From the NCBI RefSeq assembly GCF_001029435.1, contig NZ_LDOV01000022.1, positions 1 to 64,000 on the forward strand: a stretch of 64,000 bases of DNA, given 5' to 3'. The DNA comes from Photobacterium aphoticum (GTDB taxonomy: Bacteria; Pseudomonadota; Gammaproteobacteria; Enterobacterales; Vibrionaceae). Under the pieces are notes generated by a model that had not been told where the DNA came from, did not search any database, and saw only the letters and a list, made by a program, of their open reading frames with translations. A program made the translations under genes and the position numbers. Below, piece after piece: positions 53,516 to 61,411 of the stretch (position 1 is the first letter of the stretch; the number at the start of each line of letters is the position of its first letter).

Positions 53516-54325
53516 ATGGACTCAGACAAAATCGCATTCGAGGTACTAACTAAAATTGGAATTAAAGTATCCCAACTTCCAGCTAGAAACGATAGAAAAG
53601 AGGCTGACTTTATTGGAATGATAGAAGATGAAATGTATATCATTGAAGCAAAGTTAAAAACTGATGACTTTGATTTAGTCAAAGAGAAAGAGCAAATGCT
53701 ATCGTCGGGAGAGCCACATGTTGCTGAAGGTTCTCTAGGTAGAGATGAGGCAATTTCTACAATTATAAGAAGTGGTGCTCATCAACTTAGATCAAGTGCC
53801 AAAATACATGATCATGATTATAAAATTCTATTTGTTTTATCTGAGGGTATAAATAGCATCACGAAGTCGGATAATTTAGTAGATACACTCTATGGAAGAA
53901 CTCGTGTAATGAATATGGATAATAATCGCATGAAGCCATGCTATTTTTTCTATCACGCTGAATTGTATAGAAGGAAGGACGATATAGATGCAGTGATAGA
54001 GGGGTACATTGACCACAATGGAGTTCCGCTACTTAAATTGTGTCTCAACCCTTACTCTAAATGTTATGATGCTTTACGAAGTTCGTTACTTTCGAATGTG
54101 TTTGGTAAAGCGGTTATAGACCCCTATCTCGAAGAGTCTCAAGGGGCTTGTTACCTCCCTGATGTTGATAAGCCTCGTTCTAAGCCTGCCGATAGTTATT
54201 TGACACCATTAATGAACCCGATGCTTCTCCACTTGAGAGAGAAGTACAAAACTGGCTACTTAATTGCTATTGACTTTGATTCTCCGGAAATTACCGTTAG
54301 AGAAACTACTCAACCAGAGTCTTAA
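53516..54325 (+). CDS. PD-(D/E)XK-like nuclease protein, cassette gene 1
   Basis: A 269-aa protein with a nuclease-like core: Asp31 (KEADFIGM) and Glu44-Ala-Lys46 (YIIEAKLK). The remainder, with YGRTRVMNMDNNRMKPCYFFYHAELYRRKDD, is not recognised. The stop codon runs straight into a VCR-like attC site, as in integron cassettes, and base composition is AT-rich compared with the core. A defence role is plausible but unproven. Confidence 0.72.
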   Translation: MDSDKIAFEVLTKIGIKVSQLPARNDRKEADFIGMIEDEMYIIEAKLKTDDFDLVKEKEQMLSSGEPHVAEGSLGRDEAISTIIRSGAHQLRSSAKIHDHDYKILFVLSEGINSITKSDNLVDTLYGRTRVMNMDNNRMKPCYFFYHAELYRRKDDIDAVIEGYIDHNGVPLLKLCLNPYSKCYDALRSSLLSNVFGKAVIDPYLEESQGACYLPDVDKPRSKPADSYLTPLMNPMLLHLREKYKTGYLIAIDFDSPEITVRETTQPES

Positions 54326-54438
54326 CAAGCAATTTAAGAGGGATTCACAACGCTCGGCATTTTTGCTTCTATTTCAAATTTAGTGTTTATGGCACTGTTT
54401 TAGTTTGGGTGGAGGCGTTGTTCACCCCTTAATTGGGC
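54322..54438 (+). repeat. attC site 1 (VCR-like), interrupted by the IS
   Basis: The left arm from TTAACAAGC..AAGAGGG and the right arm CACCCCTTAATTGGGC are imperfectly complementary, with an AACGC/GCGTT inner pairing. The terminal GTTATAC core is not here but at 55702-55708, on the other side of the IS. Joining 54438 to 55702 restores a full attC. Confidence 0.8.
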
Positions 54439-54453
54439 TACATGGACTCCCCC

Positions 54454-54705
54454 GGTTGTCAACAACAGCGTCAGGTAATATAAGGTTTGGGACTGCCGCT
54501 CACATTCGGTCTGTTTATTGGCGTATTCGTCGCCATGACCCTGATGACACTACGCGGTTGCGGTTCCTCATTCGTTAGAAGGCATCTTTTGTGCCCGCCG
54601 CATTATCAGGTTTTCCCGCAAAAGGTCTGAACCTTACATCATCATTGGCTATTGCAATGACCCGGTGAAGCGTATTTCTCCGTGATAAATGAGTTTCTAC
54701 ATCTG
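54454..54705 (-). ncRNA. Candidate guide (bridge/seek) RNA locus of the IS
   Basis: The region downstream of the transposase stop codon is non-coding and is where IS1111-group elements encode their guide RNA. On the plus strand TCATTCGTTA at 54568-54577 repeats exactly the right IS-attC junction (55696-55705), and TTATTGGCGT at 54515-54524 resembles the restored attC end. A minus-strand RNA would therefore be complementary to the junction. Ends of the RNA are not known. Confidence 0.55.
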
Positions 54706-55626
54706 TTAGTTATTCATGGGGGCGTATTCTGTATCGTGATACAGCAATGACCAGACAATACGAGCATTTTTAGCGGCTAATGCCACAATGGCTCGTTTCA
54801 ATCCCCGTCGCTCAACCAAGCTTTTACACCAAAGGCTGAGCCTTGGTTTACCACCCGTGGAATACTGGGTCGGTACTAAACCCAGCCAGGCGGCAAAATC
54901 GCGGCCTTTATCAAATTGCTCACCTTTACCCACACTGGCAATGATAGCTGTTGCTGTAATGGGGCCAATACCTGCCACTTTCATTATCTTTTTCGCATTA
55001 TGGCTACGAGATATCAGCATATCGAAGAAATGTTCTTGGTCACTAATGCGTTGATTGATACAACAGAGATGTTCATAACAATCAGCAATGATCGCTCTGG
55101 CTAAATCCGGTAATTGATTGTCAGCGTCCTCAAGCACAAGCGGGATCATGGATTGCAAAGCGTGCCTTCCTTTCGGTGTGATGATGCCGAACTCCGCCAT
55201 GATGGCGCGGATTTGATTAAGTAATGCGGTACGTTCATGTACCCAATTATCACGAGCACGGTGAAGCATCAAAATGGCTTGCTGCTCAGCTGATTTGATT
55301 TTAACGAAGCGCGTTGAAGGACGGGTGACAGCGACGCAAATAGCAGCTGCATCGTTGAGGTCGTTTTTGGCACCTGTCCTGAAAGGCGCCACATATTTCG
55401 ATGCCATGATTTTTACAGTATGACCGAGTTTGGTCAATTTACGCGCCCAATAATGGGAAGCGCCACAGGCTTCAATACCAATGAGGGCTGGCGGGATATT
55501 AGCAAACGTTGCAAGAACTTTAGATCTTGATATTGTTTTGTGGATCAGTACCTTGCCTGTCGCATCTTCGCCATGGATACTGAAGCTATGTTTGGCAAGA
55601 TCAATGCCATAGATTGAAAGTGACAT
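54706..55626 (-). CDS. IS1111-type DEDD transposase
   Basis: A 306-aa recombinase. The RuvC-like DEDD residues are Asp9 (YGIDLAKHSF), Glu52 (LIGIEACGA) and Asp89/Asp92 (KNDLNDAAA). The C-terminal Tnp20 domain has GIGPITATAI and LGLVPTQYSTGGK with the candidate catalytic Ser. The start at 55626 has GGAGG 5 bp upstream. The gene is intact, so this copy could be active. Confidence 0.93.
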   Translation of the reverse strand: MSLSIYGIDLAKHSFSIHGEDATGKVLIHKTISRSKVLATFANIPPALIGIEACGASHYWARKLTKLGHTVKIMASKYVAPFRTGAKNDLNDAAAICVAVTRPSTRFVKIKSAEQQAILMLHRARDNWVHERTALLNQIRAIMAEFGIITPKGRHALQSMIPLVLEDADNQLPDLARAIIADCYEHLCCINQRISDQEHFFDMLISRSHNAKKIMKVAGIGPITATAIIASVGKGEQFDKGRDFAAWLGLVPTQYSTGGKPRLSLWCKSLVERRGLKRAIVALAAKNARIVWSLLYHDTEYAPMNN

Positions 55627-55723
55627 GGTGGCCTCCAAGATTTTATCGAGCCTGACTCATCAAGTGTGGCAGAGCCGGATGAGGGGGAGTCCATGTCATT
55701 CGTTATACAATAAAGGAGGCTTT

Positions 55724-56356
55724 GTGCCAATAGAACATACATTTAGACCATTGTGGAATTACCCAAATCAAATGTACTTGAAGCGTGGTCTTAAAAACGT
55801 TGAACTATTACAACCAACAGAGGGTATTGGATGTTTTTTAGCAATCCAAACAGCGAATGAGTTATATAAATCAGTAGATCTAAAACCACAGTCTTTGAAA
55901 GAATCTTGGAGTGATAATGTGCATTATCTAGAAAGTAATTGTATAGGAGATGCTCCATTAGCTTGTTACCCGATTTACTTAATAACAGTAGGTGATGACG
56001 ATGATGAAAAACTTGTATACGTAGGTAAGACATCATCATCTAATAGTCGTTTTAAATCAGGACATAAAGCAATTTCATTACTTCATCACCCTAAATATGA
56101 CGGGCTATCTAAAAGGTTATATCAATGTAGTGTGATTTTTATAAAAGATGGTAAGCATCTACCCATAGAATTAATTCAACCCTATGAACTTTCGGCTGAA
56201 ATATTATCGTCATTTGAAGCTAATTTGATTTACATTACTCAGCCAGAATTAAATGTTCAGTATAGAAAAGAGGAACCTGAATTTCTATATAGCCAAATAC
56301 ATGTTCAGAATATATGTAATGAAACAGATTTTTGGCAAGATGAGTTTATTGTATAA
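55724..56356 (+). CDS. GIY-YIG-like nuclease protein, cassette gene 2
   Basis: A 210-aa protein. YPIYLI (82-87) and VYVGKT (98-103) form the GIY-YIG pair, with Arg109 following, and FEANLIYITQPELN supplies the late Glu and Asn of the fold. The start is GTG 55724 after AAGGAGG; longer frames extend back into the IS and are not used. It begins directly after the attC core GTTATAC, so this is the first gene after the IS-disrupted site. Nuclease activity is inferred; function may be defence or mobile-element related. Confidence 0.68.
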   Translation: MPIEHTFRPLWNYPNQMYLKRGLKNVELLQPTEGIGCFLAIQTANELYKSVDLKPQSLKESWSDNVHYLESNCIGDAPLACYPIYLITVGDDDDEKLVYVGKTSSSNSRFKSGHKAISLLHHPKYDGLSKRLYQCSVIFIKDGKHLPIELIQPYELSAEILSSFEANLIYITQPELNVQYRKEEPEFLYSQIHVQNICNETDFWQDEFIV

Positions 56357-56477
56357 CAAATGCATCAACACGATTTGCTACACTCGGCGTTGTCGGTTTG
56401 CCTTTAGTTTCAGTGATTAAGGCAGTAAAATTCAGCTAGGTCTGTATCGTAGCAAACGTGTTATGCAAGCGTTAGGT
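56353..56477 (+). repeat. attC site 2 (VCR-like)
   Basis: Left arm TAACAAATGCATCAACACG with ATTTGCTAC pairs with the right arm GTAGCAAACGTGTTATGCA and GCGTTAGGT, leaving single unpaired bases as in attC. It starts at the stop codon of the GIY-YIG-like gene and ends with core GTTAGGT at 56471-56477. Confidence 0.88.
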
Positions 56478-56497
56478 AGCTTATTGGAAATATAGCG

Positions 56498-57403
56498 ATG
56501 TCAAAAAGTAATAATGGCTTAGAGTTTGAGTTGTTGACTGAGAGAATTTTTAAAGCGATTTCAGGGCAACATGATGATGTTTCTATTCGTCGTAATGTAA
56601 GCTTACAAGGCATTGATGGCGAGAGACAGATTGATTTACTCATAACATCGAAATTTGCAGGTATTGAGTTTAGAACCATTGTTGAATGTAAAGACTACAA
56701 CAAAAAAATTGATGTTAAAGTTATCGATGGTTTCCATTCTGTAATGCAAGATGTTTCTGCACATAAAGGTGTTGTTGTTTCTAGAAAAGGCTTTAGCTCA
56801 ACTGCAATAGCTAAAGCTAAAAGACTAGGTATATCCTTATTCTCTGCACATCAAGCTAACAGCGAAAAATGGGAATTGGATCTAGAGTTACCTATGCTTC
56901 TAACAGAAGCAAGAGTCGCTAGCATAGTCGTTAATCCGACCATTAAGGCTAAAAAAGGAACAATAATTAAGCAATCAGCTATTAATGTGATAAACGATGT
57001 GGACCTTGTTGCAAGCTTTATCAAAAACTGGAATGAAACTCCTGATTTTTTGGATAGTCACTTTATTTATCAAAACGACAGGGTGAGTCTAAAGGTTGGT
57101 AGTTTGAAGCCTCCGTTTTACGTCCGGGACTCTCAAGGAGGTCCAGTTGAAGTGACAGATTATGAATTGATTGTGGACTTTGATAAAAGGTATTATTTTT
57201 CATATATTCATGATGTTACAGATTCACTGTTACTCAAGTGTCATTCTGGTGACGACTCAACAATGATCCTACCCAGCGAGGTATTTTCTAACTACCATCA
57301 GTGTTTGAAGCTTATCGATAAAAGTAAGATAAGCTTACCACCAAACTCACTTGTAAAAATGGCATTGGTTAAGGTCAAAGCTAGTGGGTATAGCGCTACC
57401 TAA
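56498..57403 (+). CDS. Mrr-like restriction endonuclease-fold protein, cassette gene 3
   Basis: A 301-aa protein. The N-terminal Mrr-type PD-(D/E)XK domain has Asp46 (GERQIDLLIT), Glu63-Cys-Lys65 (IVECKDYN) and the downstream VVVSRKGFSSTAIAKAKRLG helix-strand typical of Mrr_cat proteins. The C-terminal half is unrecognised. Mrr-like nucleases often cut modified or foreign DNA. It sits between attC 2 and an attC-like/IS-remnant repeat, with no methylase partner. Confidence 0.75.
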   Translation: MSKSNNGLEFELLTERIFKAISGQHDDVSIRRNVSLQGIDGERQIDLLITSKFAGIEFRTIVECKDYNKKIDVKVIDGFHSVMQDVSAHKGVVVSRKGFSSTAIAKAKRLGISLFSAHQANSEKWELDLELPMLLTEARVASIVVNPTIKAKKGTIIKQSAINVINDVDLVASFIKNWNETPDFLDSHFIYQNDRVSLKVGSLKPPFYVRDSQGGPVEVTDYELIVDFDKRYYFSYIHDVTDSLLLKCHSGDDSTMILPSEVFSNYHQCLKLIDKSKISLPPNSLVKMALVKVKASGYSAT

Positions 57404-58020
57404 CAAACAAGGATTAAGGTGTTGCGCAGCCAACACTAAATCCCGGGTGTTGAACAAGCCCGATGCTTCTTTATAAAGTAAATTGTGCGATTGGGTTTGG
57501 AGGGGACATCGCTCAGTCCCTTTCCTCAAGACGAGCGATGCCGAGATAAGCACGTGAATGTCGACTTATCAATGAGTTAACTGTTTTGCTGTCTTTGGAC
57601 TGTCACCTTCCTTCTGTGTCGCTTGTCATTGCACCATTATCCTTATTATGTTCGCCTTTCGGCTATCTCGGTCGGTTGACGCCAACGAAGGCCATGATTC
57701 TTACAGTATGACCGAGCGAGTTTGAACAGTTCACGCTCACAATAATGGGAAGCACTATAGGCTTCAATACCAATGAGGACTGGCGTGATATTAGCAAACG
57801 TTGCAAGAACTTTAGATCTTCCCCTAAATTTATTTTAAGAAAAGAGTTTTGTGGATCAGTACCTTGCCTGTCGCGTCTTTGCCATGGATACTGAAGCTAT
57901 GTTTGGCAAGATCAATGCCATAGATTGAAAGTGACATGGTGGCCTCCGAGATTTATCGAGCCTCACTCATCAAGTGTGGCAGAGCTGGATGAGGGGGAGT
58001 CCATGTCATTCATTATGATT
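57404..58020 (+). repeat. Long direct repeat, copy A (attC-like segment plus IS remnant)
   Basis: About 610 bp. It starts at a gene stop with TAACAAACAAGGATTAAGG, then GTGTTGCGCAGCCAACAC, and ends with a truncated IS. A segment around 57631-57650 (GCACCATTATCCTTATTATG) is roughly complementary to its start, so it may be a long or expanded attC. It recurs at 58710. Most of the sequence is shared at high identity by eye; copy A has extra 40-bp and 26-bp stretches. Confidence 0.75.
57691..58006 (-). pseudogene. IS1111-type remnant A
   Basis: Matches the right-hand about 300 bp of the intact IS (55404-55697), that is the 5' part of the transposase and the right inverted repeat, with a 26-bp insertion. 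The left two thirds are missing. Not translatable as a functional transposase. Confidence 0.85.
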
Positions 58021-58031
58021 CAGGAGTGAGT

Positions 58032-58709
58032 ATGGAAGAATTACCTCAAAATAAAGAATGGAAAGACTACGGGCATGCGGGAGTAAAAGCTACGCTTAAT
58101 GTTATCCCATTAGCTGGCGGTGCTCTGGCTACGTTATTTGAAACGGTTTTTTCAGCACCAATTGATAAGCGTAAAGAAGATTGGTTGATCTTATTAGCGA
58201 GTACGGTTGATGAAGTTTGTGAAAAGGTTGAAAATCTCACGCCAGAAAAGCTTTCTGAGCATGATGCTTTTATATCTGCGTATCTTCAAGCATCAAACAT
58301 TGCAGTCCGGACTCACCAAGAAGAAAAAATCAAAGCGCTAAATAATGCTGTAAAAAATACAGTATTAAATAACGAAATAGATGAGACCATAAAGTTAATG
58401 TTTATCCGGTTCATCGACGAAATGACGCCACTTCACTTTCGAATTCTGCACTTCTTATCAACACCCGACCACTACATTCAGAAATTGAATACAAATCCAA
58501 ATAGTTATACTCATTGGGGAGACTTACGTAATGTTTGGGAAAAAACTTATTCCGATGTCAGCTCAAATGACCCTATCATCGATTTAATCATTTCTGATTT
58601 AAATCGGTTCGGAATGGTTCGGATCAAACAGTTTCATGAAGCTCGGTTAGACTCAGTAGGTACTTCAGTAGGGCAAAATTTCATCGACTTTATCGAGCTT
58701 GAATCATAA
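58032..58709 (+). CDS. Protein with hydrophobic N-terminal segment, cassette gene 4
   Basis: A 225-aa protein of unknown function. Residues about 14-45 form a small-residue-rich hydrophobic segment (VIPLAGGALATLFETVF), and the rest is helical with RTHQEEKIKALNNAV and a C-terminal alpha/beta end. The ATG at 58032 has GGAG 5 bp upstream. Proteins of this general pattern are scattered in bacterial accessory regions, sometimes near defence genes; a membrane-acting effector is possible but unproven. Its stop is immediately followed by the attC-like start of repeat B. Confidence 0.65.
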   Translation: MEELPQNKEWKDYGHAGVKATLNVIPLAGGALATLFETVFSAPIDKRKEDWLILLASTVDEVCEKVENLTPEKLSEHDAFISAYLQASNIAVRTHQEEKIKALNNAVKNTVLNNEIDETIKLMFIRFIDEMTPLHFRILHFLSTPDHYIQKLNTNPNSYTHWGDLRNVWEKTYSDVSSNDPIIDLIISDLNRFGMVRIKQFHEARLDSVGTSVGQNFIDFIELES

Positions 58710-59290
58710 CAAATAAGGATTAAGGTGTTGCGCAGCCAACACTAAATCCCGGGTGTTGAAGAAGCCCGACGCCTCTATATAAAGTAAATTGTGCGATTGG
58801 GTTTGGTGGGAACATCGCTCAGTCCCTTTCCTCAAGACGAGCGATGCCAAGATAAGCAAGTGAATGTCGATTTATCAATGAGTTAGCTGTTTTGCTGTCT
58901 CGGGACTGTCACCTTTATTTTGTTCGCCTTTCGGCTATCTCGGTCGGCTGAAGCCAACGAAGGCCATGATTCTTACAGTATGACCGAGTTTGTTCAGTTC
59001 ACGCGCACAATAATGGGAAGCACAGTAGGCTTCAATACCAATGAGGACTGGCGGGATATTTGCAAACGTCACAAGAACCTTATAACTAGATATTGTTTTG
59101 TGGATCAGTAACTTGTCTGTCACATCTTTACCATGGATACTAAAGCGGATTCTTTGTGGAATGCCGCAAGAACAATGCCATAAAGTGAAAGTGATAGGGC
59201 GCCCTCTGAGGTTTTATCGAACCAGCTCATCTAGTATGGCAGAGCCGGATGAGGGCAATTTATCTCATTCGTTATACGAATTAGGAGTTT
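58710..59290 (+). repeat. Long direct repeat, copy B (attC-like segment plus IS remnant)
   Basis: About 580 bp, near-identical by eye to copy A over much of its length, beginning TAACAAATAAGGATTAAGG and ending with IS remnant B and attC core GTTATAC at 59272-59278. It lacks the 40-bp stretch before the IS remnant seen in copy A. Confidence 0.78.
58935..59268 (-). pseudogene. IS1111-type remnant B
   Basis: A minus-strand frame at 58935-59123 still reads like transposase residues about 24-75 (LIHKTISSYKVLVTFANIPP) with substitutions such as Tyr for a Cys, and the 5' end and right inverted repeat are degraded (GAGGGCAATTTATC in place of the repeat). The left part of the IS is absent. Confidence 0.85.
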
Positions 59291-59293
59291 TAG

Positions 59294-59347
59294 ATGGAAA
59301 ATAAATATGAATCACATAGCTTTACTGCAATTGAAAGGTCATTATGA
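59294..59347 (+). CDS. 17-aa upstream ORF coupled to cassette gene 5
   Basis: ATG at 59294 with GGAG 6-7 bp before it encodes 17 residues (MENKYESHSFTAIERSL). Its TGA overlaps the ATG of the next gene (ATGA). It starts 16 bp after the attC core. A translated leader could load ribosomes onto the cassette gene, as reported for short ORFs at attI in class 1 integrons; this is inference. Confidence 0.4.
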   Translation: MENKYESHSFTAIERSL

Positions 59348-59808
59348 ATATCGATCTCAGCAAGTATAAACCAGATGAGTATGGAACGTACTTGATTCCG
59401 TTTCACAGCGTGTTACTAGAAGCCGAAGTAGAGTTAATTATACCATCTGATAATGGCCACGTAGAAAATTGGCAACTTCAAATTGTAGAAAAATTTCTCC
59501 AGAAAGAAGAACAATTGATAGAAGTGTTGTACCAAGCACTCTTTAAGTATTATCAAGAAGGATTGCCCGATTTAAGAGCCCAATTTGGGAGTAGTGCTGA
59601 TGAAATAGCTCCGATAATAGATCACATTGATCAGTTGAAGAGTTTGATTACTCCCACTGGTATTTGCATTGGCGAACTTGATCCATCTGAAGAAGCTGTC
59701 GGACTACTGTTCGAGTGTTCATGGGAACCTGAACATGGCCTTGGGATAATACTCAAAAATTGGATCGTTGAAGAGATTGGTGATCAAGATCTCGCTTTTA
59801 CCCTTTAA
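59344..59808 (+). CDS. DUF6985-like protein, cassette gene 5
   Basis: A 154-aa soluble protein. The beta-rich C-terminus with VGLLFECSWEPEHGLGIILKNW, then IVEEIGDQD resembles DUF6985 proteins, which are often found singly in accessory regions. No catalytic motif is apparent. An immunity-like or structural role is possible. The start overlaps the 17-aa ORF, and AAAGG lies about 7 bp before the ATG. Confidence 0.6.
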   Translation: MNIDLSKYKPDEYGTYLIPFHSVLLEAEVELIIPSDNGHVENWQLQIVEKFLQKEEQLIEVLYQALFKYYQEGLPDLRAQFGSSADEIAPIIDHIDQLKSLITPTGICIGELDPSEEAVGLLFECSWEPEHGLGIILKNWIVEEIGDQDLAFTL

Positions 59809-60068
59809 CGGGTCGCTGTGGTCGAACTGTTATTTCTAATGCGCTCCCAAATAGCCGCATGAACATGGGATGTTACAGAGGATAAAGCGACTTGAAGAGC
59901 TAAATGTAGGGCTAAAACTATACCCAGACTAATATATATGAGCCATTGGAAGGCAAGTAGGAAAAGTGGTTCCCTTAGCCATATATCATTTAAGCCGAGT
60001 TGGCTCGGTTCAAAGAGAATGGCTACTTCGCATTGGTTAGCTTCAGGATCAGATCTGGTTCGTGACAT
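59805..60068 (-). CDS. Doubtful 87-aa membrane ORF
   Basis: An 87-codon minus-strand frame with a hydrophobic stretch (LFLLAFQWLIYISLGIVLALHLAL) in the gap before the GNAT gene. It has no ribosome-binding site and no neighbour support. The gap itself shows no attC or terminator. Confidence 0.25.
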   Translation of the reverse strand: MSRTRSDPEANQCEVAILFEPSQLGLNDIWLREPLFLLAFQWLIYISLGIVLALHLALQVALSSVTSHVHAAIWERIRNNSSTTATR

Positions 60069-60079
60069 GGAGGTTTTTG

Positions 60080-60592
60080 ATGATTAGGAAAGCAAGGCCA
60101 AGTGATTGCCTTGATTTAGCGGCTTTGTCACTACAGGTTTGGCTGCATACATATGCAATCCAAGGGCTGCGAGCAAAGCTTTCGCATTATGCTCTGTCGA
60201 CGTTTACAGAGCATCGCTTCCAGCAGATTTTAAGTAACCCTGCATGCCAAATATGGGTTTACAGACAAGAAGACCATCTTGTTGGCTTTATCAGCGTTGA
60301 TTTGGATTCAACATTCAATGATGGAGACCATGGGTATGAAGTCACAACATTATATGTGTCTGAGCATTTTCAGGGGCAGGGTGTTGGTAGAAAATTGCTG
60401 GATGAAGTTAAAGTTCAACATGGTGCTTCATTTTGGCTGTCCGCTTGGGTAAACAATCAAAAAGCGATCGATTTTTATCGAAAATACGGCTTCAAAAATG
60501 TTGGTGAATTAAACTTTGAGCTAGAGGGTGAACTGCATCAAAATCACGTGTTTTGTTACTCAGATGCAGCGAGTACGCAAATTCTGAAATAA
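60080..60592 (+). CDS. GNAT family acetyltransferase
   Basis: A 170-aa N-acetyltransferase. The acetyl-CoA loop (EHFQGQGVGRKLLDEV, about 98-113) and the closing NQKAIDFYRKYGFKNVGE are typical. ATG at 60080 with GGAGG is preferred to a GTG six codons upstream. No attC follows it, so it lies outside the recognisable cassette array. Confidence 0.88.
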   Translation: MIRKARPSDCLDLAALSLQVWLHTYAIQGLRAKLSHYALSTFTEHRFQQILSNPACQIWVYRQEDHLVGFISVDLDSTFNDGDHGYEVTTLYVSEHFQGQGVGRKLLDEVKVQHGASFWLSAWVNNQKAIDFYRKYGFKNVGELNFELEGELHQNHVFCYSDAASTQILK

Positions 60593-60617
60593 GCCTAAAT
60601 TGGCAATAAGGGAATAG

Positions 60618-61184
60618 ATGTATATGGAAACAGAGAGACTGAAGTTACTTCCTCCTTCATTGGAGAATCAGCCGTTGATGCTCGAAGCGATATTAGAAAG
60701 TCAAAATGAACTCAGTATTTTCCTTCCTTGGGTTCCGTATGCATTAACTGAAGCTGAATCAATTGAAAATACCAAGCAAGCGATCAGTAACTTTGATAAT
60801 TTTGAAGGCGAGTTACGCTATTCAATCATAGAAAAGGATACAGGCCGCTTTCTTGGTGCTATTGGGTTAATCATCCGCGATAAAACAGTACCCTTTTTTG
60901 AAATTGGTTATTGGCTGCGGACTTCAAGTGTGGGTTATGGTTTCATTTCAGAGGCTGTTAAGGCCGTAGAAAAATATGCATTTGAAGAGCTTAACGCTAA
61001 CCGAATAGAAATCAAAGCGGCGGAGCACAACCTAAAAAGCCGATCCGTTGCAGAGCGTAGCGGGTATGTTTTCGAAGGGCTCCTGCGTAATGAAAGAAGG
61101 CTGCCGTCAGGGGAATTATCGGGCACAGCCATATATGCAAAAACGAGAGAACAAATAGCCCATCTTCAAAATGAAAGTCAGTGA
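60618..61184 (+). CDS. RimJ/RimL-type GNAT acetyltransferase
   Basis: A 188-aa GNAT of the ribosomal-protein N-acetyltransferase group: METERLKLLPPSLEN start, EIGYWLRTSSVGYGFISEAV in the acetyl-CoA region and ANRIEIKAAEHNLKSRSVAERSGYVFEG. An ATG two codons later (60624) is the alternative start. It is 25 bp after the other GNAT gene and probably in the same transcript. Confidence 0.88.
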   Translation: MYMETERLKLLPPSLENQPLMLEAILESQNELSIFLPWVPYALTEAESIENTKQAISNFDNFEGELRYSIIEKDTGRFLGAIGLIIRDKTVPFFEIGYWLRTSSVGYGFISEAVKAVEKYAFEELNANRIEIKAAEHNLKSRSVAERSGYVFEGLLRNERRLPSGELSGTAIYAKTREQIAHLQNESQ

Positions 61185-61411
61185 TCTCTATCGGTGTTGT
61201 TCAAGGCGGGCCTGAAAAGCGGATGTTTCACGCATTTCTTTCATTGCCCTGGTTCGCTCATGCAGCCTGACTATGTGGGATTGAGGGTAGTTAGATGTTT
61301 GGCGTTCATTTTTTGATGAAGGCATGTGTCCGTGATAAAACGTCAATGGGGAATCATGCTTAAATGTGTGGCAATATCAGGCAATGAGTGATTTTTGGAA
61401 AAGGAATTTCA

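Larger units (their letters stand above)
54439..55701 (-). mobile_element. IS1111-type (IS110 family) insertion sequence in attC
   Basis: About 1.26 kb. Perfect 13-bp subterminal inverted repeats CATGGACTCCCCC (54441-54453) and GGGGGAGTCCATG (55683-55695) enclose a single DEDD transposase gene on the minus strand and about 270 bp of non-coding sequence at the left end. Subterminal repeats and a non-coding region downstream of the gene are IS1111-group features. There is no obvious target duplication. It lies exactly inside attC, which matches the known IS1111-attC targeting group. Confidence 0.9.

Noticed and set aside
60062-61184. The two GNAT genes as further integron cassettes
   Set aside because: No attC-like sequence follows either gene; the array appears to end at about 59808.
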